A DNA stretch of 60,993 nucleotides from Bacteroidota bacterium. Lineage in GTDB: Bacteria; Bacteroidota; Bacteroidia; Chitinophagales; Chitinophagaceae. The notes under the pieces were generated by a model, which saw only the letters and a list, made by a program, of their open reading frames with translations, made no database searches and was not told where the DNA came from. Shown piece after piece: positions 32,014-41,389 of the stretch. Positions within the stretch are counted from its first letter, which is position 1; each line of letters begins with the position of its first letter. The translations under genes were made by a program, and so were the position numbers. The DNA is taken from assembly GCA_947451115.1 (NCBI GenBank), contig CANFXV010000013.1, positions 1 to 60,993 of the forward strand, written 5' to 3'.

Positions 32014-34494
32014 TTAATTGCTACCGCTATCTTCCATACCACCTTCTTCTTTGTGCTCTTTTTTAAATTCGAGCTTTCCAAAACGCCAGTTAAAGCTAAT
32101 GCCAAAGGACCTAGAAGGTACATACCTGATTAAATTGGAATAAAAATTAGGTCCACTGATTTGGGTTTGTTGCTTGATGTATTCTGCAAAGGGGTTATTG
32201 GCCACTAGGCCTAAGCTACCCTTGCTGTTCCAAAATCTTTTACGCAAGGCAAAACTATAAGAGGCATTGGCTGGGTATTTCCCTTGCACTTCGTTTCTTG
32301 CAGAATTAAAATTACCAAAACACTCTGTTACTAATGTTTTAGAAAACTCATAAGTTAAATTCACGTTCGCTCTCCAGTTTTGACTCGTGGCATTGTAATT
32401 GTGGTCGATGCTATTAAAGATTTGTCGATAATAATAAGATAAATTAGTTCTCACGCTGAAAGCATTGGATACTTTAATGTCTCCAAATAAGTTTACGCCC
32501 GTATTTTTTTCTAGCCCTATGTTTTGACTTTTACTTAAGTTGACATTATAATACAAACTGTCCCCCACTTGTAAACTTGGATAATAAGTCACATAGGGTT
32601 GTATGTCTTGATCGGAATTGCGTTGAAATAAAGACAACATCAAAGATCCTTTCTCACCTAACTGTTGACTATAAGTTAATTCAATGCGCTCCCCTAATTC
32701 AGGAAGTAGGAAAGGATTTCCTTGACTCATGTTTTTAGGATCGGTGGTATTGATGTAGGGGTTTAACTCTTGTGAACCAGGTCGGTTGATTCTTCTTGAA
32801 TAACTTAACTTAATACTATTGTCTTCGCCAAGTTTACGTTTAAAAAATATCGACGGCACAAAATTGTTGTAGCTAGGATTGATGGCTTGTTTGGAAGAGG
32901 AGTAAAGTGCATCCACCTTTGTTTGCTCCCATCTTCCTCCTAGTTTCACCTCCATCCAATCTTTGATTGGAAATTCTAATTCAGCATAAGCAGCCAATAC
33001 TTTTTGATGATAGCCTAATGTATTAGACAAGCTATTATTTAATTTACTTGCCTGTAGGGCAGATTGAGTAAATACATTGGTCTCACTATTCAAGTCTACC
33101 CCTACCCATTTACCACCAGTAGTAAATTTTACTTTATCAGTAATGGGTTCGGTATAGTCTAGCTTTAATTCTGTTTCTCTATCCGCAGGGGCTGAAATAG
33201 TCTTGCTGCCATAATTTAAAGTATTGGCTGGCATTAGGTACTGCAAGGAACTAGATTCATTTTTGTTATTAGAATTGCCATCGTTGTACCCAATTTCTAA
33301 CTCTCTATCTGCTTTATCAAAAGTTCTTTTATAATTGACATTATAATTCATGCCTGTACCTAAATAAGATCCTGCTGTGTTATTGTGCAGACGGGTGTTT
33401 TCTATTCTTGCAGCGCCATCCAATTGACTGGATAAAATTTGGTTATTGTAGCCTGATGCAATGTATCCGTAATCATTGCCATTGATAGAGGCCGTAAAAC
33501 TATTTTTCTTTAAATAAGTCCAGTCTAAATTTAAACCCGAATGGGTGCCATGTCGTTTTACATCACTACTGCCTTCTTGTTCCATATAATTGGTGGTATG
33601 ATTGGCAGCATCTGTCGTTGTTCTGTTCATTGAATTAGGCGTGGCTGAAAGTAAAGTTGCATTGGTGGCAATATAAAAACTTGCACCAAAATTATTATTT
33701 CGTAAAGCTAAATTTGCTGATCCGTTTTCTATGCGAGTGCCAATACTCGTATTGATATTGCCATTATAGCCTCTTGTTTTATTTTGTTTTAAGATGATGT
33801 TGATGATACCCCCTAAACCATCAGCATCATATTTTGCACCAGGATTGGTGATGACTTCTACAGATTTTATTTCACTTGCAGGAATAGATTGTAATACTTC
33901 GGCAATATTTGAACCAAAAGCAATACTAGGTTTACCATTGATTAAAAATCGGATGCTTGAAGTGCCTGCCAATTGTACATTGCCATCGATATCTACAGAA
34001 ACCATGGGAATTTTTTTCAATAAATCGGTCGCTACTCCGCTTTGCGCACTAATATCCTTTTCTGCATTGAAGACCATTTTATCAATCTTGTTCTCAATCA
34101 GTCTTGAAGAACTTGTTACCGTAACGTCTTTTAAAGTACTATTGGCTTTTTCTAATAAAATAGTATTTAAATTTATTTTTAGATGATTGTTATCGATGGT
34201 GACACTATTAAAACTCTTAGTTTTAGCGCCAATAAACTCAACATTAACTTTATAAATATCCATGGCCAAGTCTTTAACTGAAAATTGACCCTGCTGATTG
34301 GTCGTAGTGCCATTGATGGCCTTATTATTGCCATTTTTATAAATGATGATGGTAGCATATTCAATAGGCAATTGCGTTTCGGCATCTAAGACTACCCCAT
34401 ATATTTGGCCATTTCCAGTTGTTGGTTCGGACTTCTGCGCTTGTATAGTTATATAAGAACTTAGTAATATAAGGACAACTAGTAATTTACGCAT
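32014..34494 (-). CDS. TonB-dependent receptor-like outer-membrane protein (OMP_b-brl_3 type)
   Basis: 826 aa. The signal peptide ends near TIQAQ. Residues ~29-112 are a carboxypeptidase-regulatory-like beta domain (GQIYGVVLDAETQLPIEYATI). A plug-like domain follows (~118-235, with RFLINGKPS, IPASEIKSVEVITNPGAKYDADG). A large barrel rich in aromatic strands then ends SFGISFNWRFGKLEF. The protein closes with a charged 15-residue tail (KEHKEEGGMEDSGSN) rather than an aromatic residue, which is unusual for a barrel. No SusD partner is adjacent, so the import substrate is open. It may act with the neighbouring glycan enzymes (weak inference). Confidence 0.88.
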   Translation of the reverse strand: MRKLLVVLILLSSYITIQAQKSEPTTGNGQIYGVVLDAETQLPIEYATIIIYKNGNNKAINGTTTNQQGQFSVKDLAMDIYKVNVEFIGAKTKSFNSVTIDNNHLKINLNTILLEKANSTLKDVTVTSSSRLIENKIDKMVFNAEKDISAQSGVATDLLKKIPMVSVDIDGNVQLAGTSSIRFLINGKPSIAFGSNIAEVLQSIPASEIKSVEVITNPGAKYDADGLGGIINIILKQNKTRGYNGNINTSIGTRIENGSANLALRNNNFGASFYIATNATLLSATPNSMNRTTTDAANHTTNYMEQEGSSDVKRHGTHSGLNLDWTYLKKNSFTASINGNDYGYIASGYNNQILSSQLDGAARIENTRLHNNTAGSYLGTGMNYNVNYKRTFDKADRELEIGYNDGNSNNKNESSSLQYLMPANTLNYGSKTISAPADRETELKLDYTEPITDKVKFTTGGKWVGVDLNSETNVFTQSALQASKLNNSLSNTLGYHQKVLAAYAELEFPIKDWMEVKLGGRWEQTKVDALYSSSKQAINPSYNNFVPSIFFKRKLGEDNSIKLSYSRRINRPGSQELNPYINTTDPKNMSQGNPFLLPELGERIELTYSQQLGEKGSLMLSLFQRNSDQDIQPYVTYYPSLQVGDSLYYNVNLSKSQNIGLEKNTGVNLFGDIKVSNAFSVRTNLSYYYRQIFNSIDHNYNATSQNWRANVNLTYEFSKTLVTECFGNFNSARNEVQGKYPANASYSFALRKRFWNSKGSLGLVANNPFAEYIKQQTQISGPNFYSNLIRYVPSRSFGISFNWRFGKLEFKKEHKEEGGMEDSGSN

Positions 34495-34712
34495 GCCAAT
34501 GTTTAATTTTAAGACTGCAAATTTAATTGATTCTGTTGTACAATAGTTAACCGCTTATAGAATACTTTATGAATTACCTTTATAGGTTCTTATGAGGACT
34601 CAATTTGTGGCATATACTGCGTTGATAATTGATGGGGTCAATGAATTAAGTTTCAACTCAACAATTAGACGATTATTTTGTTATTTTGTAGTACTCCTTA
34701 AAATAAATTCTT

Positions 34713-35471
34713 ATGAAAAATAAAATTGCAATTGTTACTGGTGGCAGCCGTGGACTAGGAAAAGATATGGCTTTGTGTTTGGCTAAAAAAAACATTGATG
34801 TGATTGTTACCTACAATACCAATGAAGCAATGGCCTTGGATACGGTAAAGGAAATTGAAGCCCATGGTGCAAAAGCCGCTATTGCTCATTTAAATATGAG
34901 CGAATTTAAGTCCTTAGATACCTTTGTTAAAAATATTGAAGTCCTACTTTCAACAACATTTAATGCTACTCATTTTGATTTTTTAATCAATAATGCAGGT
35001 ATGGGGAAAACGCTACCCTTTGTAGAGGTAACTGAAGATGTATTTGACGATTTTTTAAATGTACATTTTAAAAGTGTTTACTTTTTAACACAAAAACTAT
35101 TGAAACAAATGAATGATGGTGGAAGTATTATTAATATTTCTTCTGGTACCACTCGTTTTAGTAATCCAGGTTATTCTGTGTATGCCTCCATGAAAGGTGC
35201 TATGGAAATTTTAACTAAATACCTTGCTAAAGAATTAGGCAATAGAGGTATTCGATCTAATATAGTTGCCCCTGGCCCGATAGAAACCGATTTCAACAAC
35301 GCGGCCATTCGTAACAATCCTCAATTTAAAACCATGTTGGGCAATATGTCTCCTCTTGGAAGAGTGGGTGCAGCAGATGATTTAGGCGGTGTGATTGCTT
35401 TCCTATGTTCTGACGACGCTAAGTGGATCAATGGGCAAAGAATTGAAGTAAGTGGTGGAATTAATTGTTAG
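34713..35471 (+). CDS. Short-chain dehydrogenase/reductase
   Basis: 252 aa, classical SDR: cofactor motif TGGSRGLG (9-16), NNAG (93-96), catalytic Ser (143/144), Y157 and K161 in YASMK, and VAPGPIETDF after them. It ends with the usual INGQRIEVSGG. NADP preference is plausible from the Arg in the glycine motif and no acidic residue at the end of strand 2 (VTYNTNE). It resembles FabG-like 3-oxoacyl reductases in form, but substrate prediction is unsafe. It has its own ~220-base upstream region and no operon partner. Confidence 0.9.
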   Translation: MKNKIAIVTGGSRGLGKDMALCLAKKNIDVIVTYNTNEAMALDTVKEIEAHGAKAAIAHLNMSEFKSLDTFVKNIEVLLSTTFNATHFDFLINNAGMGKTLPFVEVTEDVFDDFLNVHFKSVYFLTQKLLKQMNDGGSIINISSGTTRFSNPGYSVYASMKGAMEILTKYLAKELGNRGIRSNIVAPGPIETDFNNAAIRNNPQFKTMLGNMSPLGRVGAADDLGGVIAFLCSDDAKWINGQRIEVSGGINC

Positions 35472-35538
35472 GAGATTAAACTAACTCGCCTGCATTTGAT
35501 TTTACTGTTTATTTACACTATTTTACAAGCATAAATGC

Positions 35539-36249
35539 TTGCTTTTGAAATATTTTAAATTAATTGTTTTTTGTTGGGCAATAGCTACAACCAATTGGGC
35601 TGCAGCGCAAACCTCTGGGAATGTCCAATTGACTAATAATGGCGTAGCTCCTGCGCCGGTCTTTGCCTTAGGTGCTCCGGCTATTTTAAGTTCTACTGTA
35701 ATTAGAAAAGGTAAATTTTATTTTAATCCTGAATTTAATTTAGGGATGGACCTTAAACCTTGGACTTTATATGCTAGGGTTGGTTACTATTTAATTGAAA
35801 ATAAAAAATTAACCCTTGCCCTAACGGCCAATACGAATTGGTTTTTCATGAAAAATATGCCCGTTATTAATCATGAAGAATTTCAAATGCAACAATATTA
35901 TTCATTTGAATTAAATGGAGAATATAAGCCCTTCGATAATCAAAAATTTTTGTTTTCCTATTGGCGTTCGGATAGATTGAGATTGCCTGGATTGTTATTT
36001 GAAAATTTTGTCAATTTTGCCTACGAATTTGATCATTTAAAATTGGGCGCCAAAAATATCATAACGACTAAGCCAAGCATTTTTTATTTAGAAGACCATG
36101 GTTGGCTGAGCGGTTATTTTACTGCCCAAACCACTACCTATCAAAAGGAAAATTGGAAATGCAATCTTTTCCTTACCACTTGTTGGCCTATCAGTAAAAT
36201 GCAAGGCACTGAATTTATTTGGAACACTGGTGTAAATATTCCTTTCTAA
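35539..36249 (+). CDS. Probable outer-membrane protein, unknown function; non-ATG start
   Basis: No in-frame ATG is available at the signal peptide; the reading begins at a TTG (35539, or 35545), giving LLKYFKLIVFCWAIATTNWAAAQ as a good signal peptide and 236 aa in total. The mature part has amphipathic strands and closes with WNTGVNIPF, the terminal Phe typical of outer-membrane barrels. I recognise no family. The nearby tail of the TMEM220-type gene is transcribed toward it. Either UUG is the true start or the start region has mutated. Confidence 0.65.
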   Translation: MLLKYFKLIVFCWAIATTNWAAAQTSGNVQLTNNGVAPAPVFALGAPAILSSTVIRKGKFYFNPEFNLGMDLKPWTLYARVGYYLIENKKLTLALTANTNWFFMKNMPVINHEEFQMQQYYSFELNGEYKPFDNQKFLFSYWRSDRLRLPGLLFENFVNFAYEFDHLKLGAKNIITTKPSIFYLEDHGWLSGYFTAQTTTYQKENWKCNLFLTTCWPISKMQGTEFIWNTGVNIPF

Positions 36250-36257
36250 AGGCAAAT

Positions 36258-36296
36258 AAAAAAAGCGGATGGAATTAAATTTCCTGCCCCTTTTTT
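36258..36296. terminator. Possible shared terminator of two convergent genes
   Basis: A-run plus GCGG at the left and GCCCC plus T-run at the right can pair imperfectly around GGAATTAAATTTCC. It overlaps the last codons of the TMEM220-type gene. Weak. Confidence 0.35.
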
Positions 36297-36655
36297 GATC
36301 TAAAGTAATTGATGGCCATCACCCCAAGTATGATCACTAAGCCAAAAAATTCTCTTGATTCTTCCACCCAAGGCTGCTCGGCTTTCATGGTGGCGGCAAT
36401 ACTTGTTGCATTGTGGAATTTAATCCAATCAACAATGCCATTGGTATCAAATAATTTATAAATGGCATAAACACCAAAAATTACAAAGCCTACCCAATAG
36501 GCTTTTTTATTAATGGGTTTTTGTTTTACTTCTAAATAACATAGGACCGCTGGGTACAAATAAATGGGTATCCATAAATAAGGATCTGGGTCATTGTATT
36601 GTACGGCTGCAAATAAAATAAAGACAAACACAAAAAAGCCATTAAAAATTTTCAT
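36275..36655 (-). CDS. TMEM220 family small membrane protein
   Basis: 126 aa with three to four membrane helices. AAVQYNDPDPYLWIPIYLYPAVLCY near the N-terminus is the signature of the transmembrane family 220; the final helix FFGLVIILGVMAINYF is followed by a basic tail. The biochemical role of the family is unknown. It is upstream of nothing in an evident operon; the GH51 gene ends 42 bases before its start on the same strand and may be in the same transcript or not. Confidence 0.85.
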   Translation of the reverse strand: MKIFNGFFVFVFILFAAVQYNDPDPYLWIPIYLYPAVLCYLEVKQKPINKKAYWVGFVIFGVYAIYKLFDTNGIVDWIKFHNATSIAATMKAEQPWVEESREFFGLVIILGVMAINYFRSKKGQEI

Positions 36656-36697
36656 TTTGAGCTAGATAGTTGATGAACGAATTAAAGCTATAAGTTT

Positions 36698-38239
36698 TTA
36701 TTCAATGGTTTCAATAACTAATACACTTGCTGGAGGCATGGTAAACTTAATGCCGGTATTGGTTGTTTGAAAATCTTTAAAAACAACAGGGACAATTTTA
36801 TTAGGGCTTTCAAAGCTATTGTGGTCTTGGATTTTAGCAGCTGCCAATATTCGGCCTGTGACTTTACCCATTTTTTGTCCCCTCATTTCTAAGTTAATTT
36901 CGTGTTTTGTATTTGGATCTATGTTCACCACTGAAATATGTATTTTTCCGTTTTTATCTTTAGAAGCAGAAGTAGAAATGGCTTGTATTTTATCTGTTCC
37001 ATTTTCATAGTTTCCTGCAGTTAAATAGGTAGGTAATAAAGTTGCATCTTGATGCACATTGTACATTTCCATCACATGGTAGGTAGGCGTTAAAATCATT
37101 TTTTCTTCATTGGTTAAAATAACTGCTTGTAGCACATTCACTGTTTGTGCCAAATTGGCCATCCTTACTCTTGAAGCATGATTGTTAAAAATATTTAAAC
37201 TTAACCCAGCAATCATCGCATCTCTCATGGTATTTTGTTGAAACAAAAAACTAGGATTGGTGCCTGGCTCTACATCATACCATCCACCCCACTCATCCAC
37301 GACTAAGGCAATTTTTTTCTTAGGATCATATTTGTCCATGATCGTAGAATGCTTAGTCACCAACTCTTCCATTTTCCAAGCTCTTTTTAAGGTGGTGAAA
37401 TATTCTTCTTCTGTAAACGCAGTAGCTGAACTTTTTTTATTCCAATCTATCACTGAATAATGATGCAAGGCCAACCCATCAATCATTTCTGTTGGTATAT
37501 CTCTCATTAAAACTTCTGTCCAATTGTAATCATCCGAATTGGCACCTGAAGCAATTTTAAAAGTAGGTCTATCCTTGGTGCTTGCCATAAATGTGGCGTA
37601 TTGCTTATATATATTAGCATAGTACTCGGGCTTCATATTGCCACCACATCCCCAGGCTTCGTTACCCACGCCCCAATAATTTACATTCCAAGGTTCTTTC
37701 TGTCCATTCTTTGCTCTTAACTGTGTCATAGGCCCAGATCCCTCTGGAAAATTTACATACTTTACCCAGTCTGCCAACTCTTGTACTGTACCAGATCCAA
37801 CATTGGCTGCTAAATAAGGATCTGCGCCAATGGCTTTACACATATTTAAAAAGTCGTGGGTACCAAAACTGTTGTTTTCAGTTACCCCACCCCACCAAAC
37901 ATTTAACATACTTGGCCTATCTGCCTTTGGTCCAATACCATCTTTCCAATGATACGTATCTGCAAAGCAACCACCTGGCCATCTTAATAAAGGAATTTTT
38001 AATTTTTTGAGTGCGTCTATAATATCATTACGCACCCCAGCGGTATTTGGAATTTTAGTGTTCCCTTCACCTACATAGATACCCCCATAGATGCCATTGC
38101 CTAAATGTTCCGCAAAATGTCCATATATATTTTTATTGATGGTGGTAGTGCCTAAGTCGGCATTGACAATAATTTTATCCTGTGCCTTCAAAATAGAAAA
38201 ACTAATTAAGGCAGCGAACACGAAAGCAAATTTTTTCAT
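36698..38239 (-). CDS. Alpha-L-arabinofuranosidase, GH51
   Basis: 513 aa with a signal peptide (AALISFSILKAQ). It is a retaining glycosidase of clan GH-A: acid/base E194 in GVGNEAWGCGG and nucleophile E316 in VVDEWGGW. RWPGGCFADTYHWKDGIG (86-103) is the family signature. It removes terminal arabinofuranosyl groups from arabinan or arabinoxylan. Many GH51 enzymes are cytoplasmic, but this one carries an export signal. It stands with GH3 and the type B esterase, in keeping with hemicellulose use, and diverges from a zinc dehydrogenase gene. Confidence 0.95.
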   Translation of the reverse strand: MKKFAFVFAALISFSILKAQDKIIVNADLGTTTINKNIYGHFAEHLGNGIYGGIYVGEGNTKIPNTAGVRNDIIDALKKLKIPLLRWPGGCFADTYHWKDGIGPKADRPSMLNVWWGGVTENNSFGTHDFLNMCKAIGADPYLAANVGSGTVQELADWVKYVNFPEGSGPMTQLRAKNGQKEPWNVNYWGVGNEAWGCGGNMKPEYYANIYKQYATFMASTKDRPTFKIASGANSDDYNWTEVLMRDIPTEMIDGLALHHYSVIDWNKKSSATAFTEEEYFTTLKRAWKMEELVTKHSTIMDKYDPKKKIALVVDEWGGWYDVEPGTNPSFLFQQNTMRDAMIAGLSLNIFNNHASRVRMANLAQTVNVLQAVILTNEEKMILTPTYHVMEMYNVHQDATLLPTYLTAGNYENGTDKIQAISTSASKDKNGKIHISVVNIDPNTKHEINLEMRGQKMGKVTGRILAAAKIQDHNSFESPNKIVPVVFKDFQTTNTGIKFTMPPASVLVIETIE

Positions 38240-38357
38240 AGTAGTAAATTAAGTTCAAGAATGAATGATTATTTTATTGGTTAGGTAATTTAGTATTTCT
38301 ATTTAATTATACAAAAAGAATCTTTAAATTTAGAGGTACAGAAATACCTACACTAAG

Positions 38358-39374
38358 ATGAAAGTACTTGTTTGTCAAAGCCCTGGAACCTTTTCCTATG
38401 AAGAAAAACCTATCCCCAATTTAACTCAGGGCCAAGTGTTGATTCAGGTAAAGAGAATTGGCATTTGCGGTACCGACCTACATGCTTTTAAAGGAAGTCA
38501 GCCCTACTTTAATTATCCTAGAATTTTAGGTCATGAAATAGCTGGTGTGGTCATTGACCATAATGATTCTTCGATCTATAAGAATGAAGATCAGATATGC
38601 TTAATGCCTTATTTTAATTGCGGCGTATGTATTGCCTGTAAAAATAAAAAAGAAAATTGTTGTGTAGCCATGCAAGTTTTTGGCGTACATATAGATGGTG
38701 GCATGAGTGAATACATTGCAGTACCTGAGGATAAATTAATTAAAGCGACTGGTTTAAGTTTGGACGCTTTGGCCATGATTGAACCTTTTAGTATTGGTGC
38801 CCATGGCATGAGCAAAGCTGCCATCAAAAAAGGAGAAAATGTATTGATCATGGGTGCAGGCGCCATTGGTTTGGGTGCAATGGAATTTGCAAAAATAGAA
38901 GGGGCCAATGTGATCGTAATGGAGATGGATCCACATAGAATTGATTTTGTGCAAACACATTTAAAGATAAAAAATATCCTTAACCCTCTTGAGGACAATC
39001 TGCTTGAACAATTGCAATTGATGACCAATCAAGAAATGCCTACCGTAGTCGTAGATGCTACGGGCAATCAAACTGCCATCAACAATGGCTTACAGTGGCT
39101 AGCCCATGGTGGGAAATACATTTTAATAGGTTTGCAAAAAGGGGAACTAATTTTTAGTCACCCCGAATTTCACAAAAGAGAAACTACGTTGATGAGTAGT
39201 AGAAACGCCAATAGAATAGACTTTGAAAAGGTGATTGAGCAAATGAAAATTGGAAAAATTCAGCCAGAAAAATACATTTCTCATAGAATTAAATTCAATG
39301 AGCTAAAAAATACTTTCCCTTCCTTTTATGCACCAGATGCAAATAGTATAAAAATTATGGTTGAATTTGACTAG
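38358..39374 (+). CDS. Zinc-dependent medium-chain alcohol/polyol dehydrogenase
   Basis: 338 aa, MDR superfamily. Catalytic zinc ligands are C37 (GICGTDLHAF), H59-E60 (GHE) and E142. The structural zinc lobe has C88, C91, C94 and C102. The Rossmann motif GAGAIG lies at 166-171, and the acidic end of the next strand (VIVMEMD) suggests NAD. It groups by features with sorbitol/L-idonate/galactonate dehydrogenases, fitting a role after pentose or hexose release from glycans, such as L-arabinose, L-arabinitol or another polyol or uronate derivative (inference). Its last 4 bases overlap the converging gene. Confidence 0.88.
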   Translation: MKVLVCQSPGTFSYEEKPIPNLTQGQVLIQVKRIGICGTDLHAFKGSQPYFNYPRILGHEIAGVVIDHNDSSIYKNEDQICLMPYFNCGVCIACKNKKENCCVAMQVFGVHIDGGMSEYIAVPEDKLIKATGLSLDALAMIEPFSIGAHGMSKAAIKKGENVLIMGAGAIGLGAMEFAKIEGANVIVMEMDPHRIDFVQTHLKIKNILNPLEDNLLEQLQLMTNQEMPTVVVDATGNQTAINNGLQWLAHGGKYILIGLQKGELIFSHPEFHKRETTLMSSRNANRIDFEKVIEQMKIGKIQPEKYISHRIKFNELKNTFPSFYAPDANSIKIMVEFD

Positions 39375-40192
39375 TGCGCAGCGGATGGTATTTTAGGGCC
39401 CATGGGTATATTGTAGCCAAAACTTAAGATGAATTCTAAAGTGCCAAAATTTTGACGCGCATTGCCTTGATACACATTTAAATTGTAATAAGCTGCGTAA
39501 TCTAATTTGCCTGAAAATTCTAAATATAATTTTTTATAGAAGGTGCTTCTTAGTACATATTCAGCCCCAGTATTCCAGCCACCAAATTGAAACTTACTTT
39601 CATTTTTTTGACCAAATAAAGAATTTTCTACATGGGGAATTAAGGGGCCAATACCAAATTTAGTAAGTCCATCAAGGGTAATATGTTTGCCTGACAAAGA
39701 TTTAAACCTATTTCTTTTAACAATATTGAAAAGTAAAAAATTAGCCCCATTGTTTAAGTAATAATAGTTTTGGGAACTGCCTTCGCCAGTTTTTGAAAAA
39801 TTAAAAGTAGAATCTATGGCAGCGCCATGATAAGTACCTATCATATGAACGCTGTGGTTGTCTTTGATTAAAGCCTTGGTATGATCAAAGTTAATTTCAA
39901 ATGCCCAATCCTTATTTTTATCAAAAAAATAACCAAAACGATAATTGTATTGAGGAATGCTTAAAGCTTTTTGAAAAAGCCCTTCATCCCAACCTGGGTG
40001 ATCCACTAATAGGGTGTTCTTAAAATTAAAATTATTGCCCAATGCTGGTTGATCAACGAAAATATTAGCATTGGTAAAATAATCTTTATTGTAGCCCCAT
40101 GAAAAATAGAATTCTCCTTTTCTTTCAGTTTTTTGAGTAAATCCAGTCAAAAAATGTAGGGTAAAGAATGTTAAAATAAGGACTTTTTTCAT
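39371..40192 (-). CDS. Probable outer-membrane protein of unknown function
   Basis: The ATG at 40192 opens onto a signal peptide (VLILTFFTLHFLTGFTQ); a longer frame upstream is less likely. 273 aa. Aromatic alternating strands (YLNNGANFLLFNIV, LYLEFSGKLDYAAYYN, LEFILSFGYNIPMG) suggest a barrel, and the segments WDEGLFQKALSIPQYNYRFG and KNKDWAFEINFDHTK resemble lipid-A- or OmpW-like barrels only loosely. I do not recognise it. It ends PSAAH, without a terminal aromatic residue. Confidence 0.65.
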   Translation of the reverse strand: MKKVLILTFFTLHFLTGFTQKTERKGEFYFSWGYNKDYFTNANIFVDQPALGNNFNFKNTLLVDHPGWDEGLFQKALSIPQYNYRFGYFFDKNKDWAFEINFDHTKALIKDNHSVHMIGTYHGAAIDSTFNFSKTGEGSSQNYYYLNNGANFLLFNIVKRNRFKSLSGKHITLDGLTKFGIGPLIPHVENSLFGQKNESKFQFGGWNTGAEYVLRSTFYKKLYLEFSGKLDYAAYYNLNVYQGNARQNFGTLEFILSFGYNIPMGPKIPSAAH

Positions 40193-40390
40193 GCGTGATA
40201 AATTAGAATGGCAATACTGTGTTAATTTTTGCAAAGATACCTAAAAGAACAATATTTAAACCAATTATTCAGTTGAGTTAGGTCATGTTTAATCAGTGGC
40301 AACTAGAAGATTGGTGGTTTTAAGTTATTAATATTTAAAATAATATTTGAATGCTTCAATTATTGTACGAAATTTGATTCAAATTATACT

Positions 40391-41380
40391 GTGAATTATT
40401 TTGGTTTTATATCTACTGCGTTCTCCTATGCTTTTAGCACCCTAAAGCAAATGAAACTAATGCGTTCTTTTTTAAGGCCCATCGTAAATTCAAGCCTAGA
40501 AAAAGTCAACTATACCCTATCTTCCAAAGAAAAAAAGAAAGTAGATTTTTATTACCCTTTGTTTAATCAAATCGTGAATATTGAAAATTATTTGTGTTTG
40601 AAAGGCAGAAAAACCAGCCTTGCAGAAGCTAAAAGAATGGCCATCATTTCGGCTATGGCTACTTTATATGATGATTTGATTGATGAAGAAAACTTTGAAA
40701 AAGAACAATACCACGCCATAGTGGACAAAACGATTGCTACAGAGATGGTGACACCAAAAATTAAATTAATTTTTGAGTTAGACAACCAACTTAGAAAAAT
40801 TTGGACACCTTCTAATGAATTTATAAAAGCTTTAAAATTAGCCATTGAATGGCAGGTCATTTCCAAAAAACAATTAGATGCCTCAATTTCATTGGATGAA
40901 ATCTTATCCATTTCAGAAAAAAAATGTGGCAATAGTTCTTTATTATGGGCTACCGTAGTAGACGAAGAATGGACCTATGAAGAGAAATTATTTATTTACC
41001 AATCAGGATTGGTAGGTCAATTGGTGAACGATTTGTTTGATGCCTTTAAAGATAGAGAAGATGGGGTAGCTACTTTTGTCACTAAGGTGGGTGATATCCA
41101 TCAAGCAAAAGAAATATTTATAGCAGCCTGTCTTAAATTAAACCAGTCCATACACCAAACCAAGGCCTCATCAACTTACAAAACAAAAACCATTCAACGC
41201 CTTGCCTGTATTCACTCTTTTGCAATGGTGGCATTGGAACATTTAGAAAATACCAATAAAAAATATGGTATGCCTTGGGACATGTCAAAAGCTTCCAGAG
41301 CTGAGCTGGTCACAGATATGGCTTTTGTAAAAAATAAATTAAAGCTGGTCAAGTATAGTATTTTTTTAGCTAAGTTGTAA
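40391..41380 (+). CDS. Class I isoprenoid-synthase-like protein
   Basis: 329 aa, nearly all helical. Two acidic motifs sit as in class I terpenoid enzymes: D94-D-L-I-D98-E (DDxxD type) and N213-D-L-F-D-A-F-K-D-R-E223, resembling the NSE/second Asp motif; these bind the Mg-diphosphate. Whether it is a prenyltransferase, a terpene synthase or a head-to-head type enzyme cannot be told, and no other isoprenoid gene is near. The start is uncertain: a GTG at 40391 gives full length, and an ATG at 40451 would remove 20 residues before the motif region. The fold assignment is an inference from motifs and helix content. Confidence 0.62.
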   Translation: MNYFGFISTAFSYAFSTLKQMKLMRSFLRPIVNSSLEKVNYTLSSKEKKKVDFYYPLFNQIVNIENYLCLKGRKTSLAEAKRMAIISAMATLYDDLIDEENFEKEQYHAIVDKTIATEMVTPKIKLIFELDNQLRKIWTPSNEFIKALKLAIEWQVISKKQLDASISLDEILSISEKKCGNSSLLWATVVDEEWTYEEKLFIYQSGLVGQLVNDLFDAFKDREDGVATFVTKVGDIHQAKEIFIAACLKLNQSIHQTKASSTYKTKTIQRLACIHSFAMVALEHLENTNKKYGMPWDMSKASRAELVTDMAFVKNKLKLVKYSIFLAKL

Positions 41381-41389
41381 ACCTGTACT

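Noticed and set aside
31920..32123. Open frame of 67 codons at the end of the TonB-receptor gene
   Set aside because: It overlaps the receptor's 3' end in another frame and has no likely start or motif.
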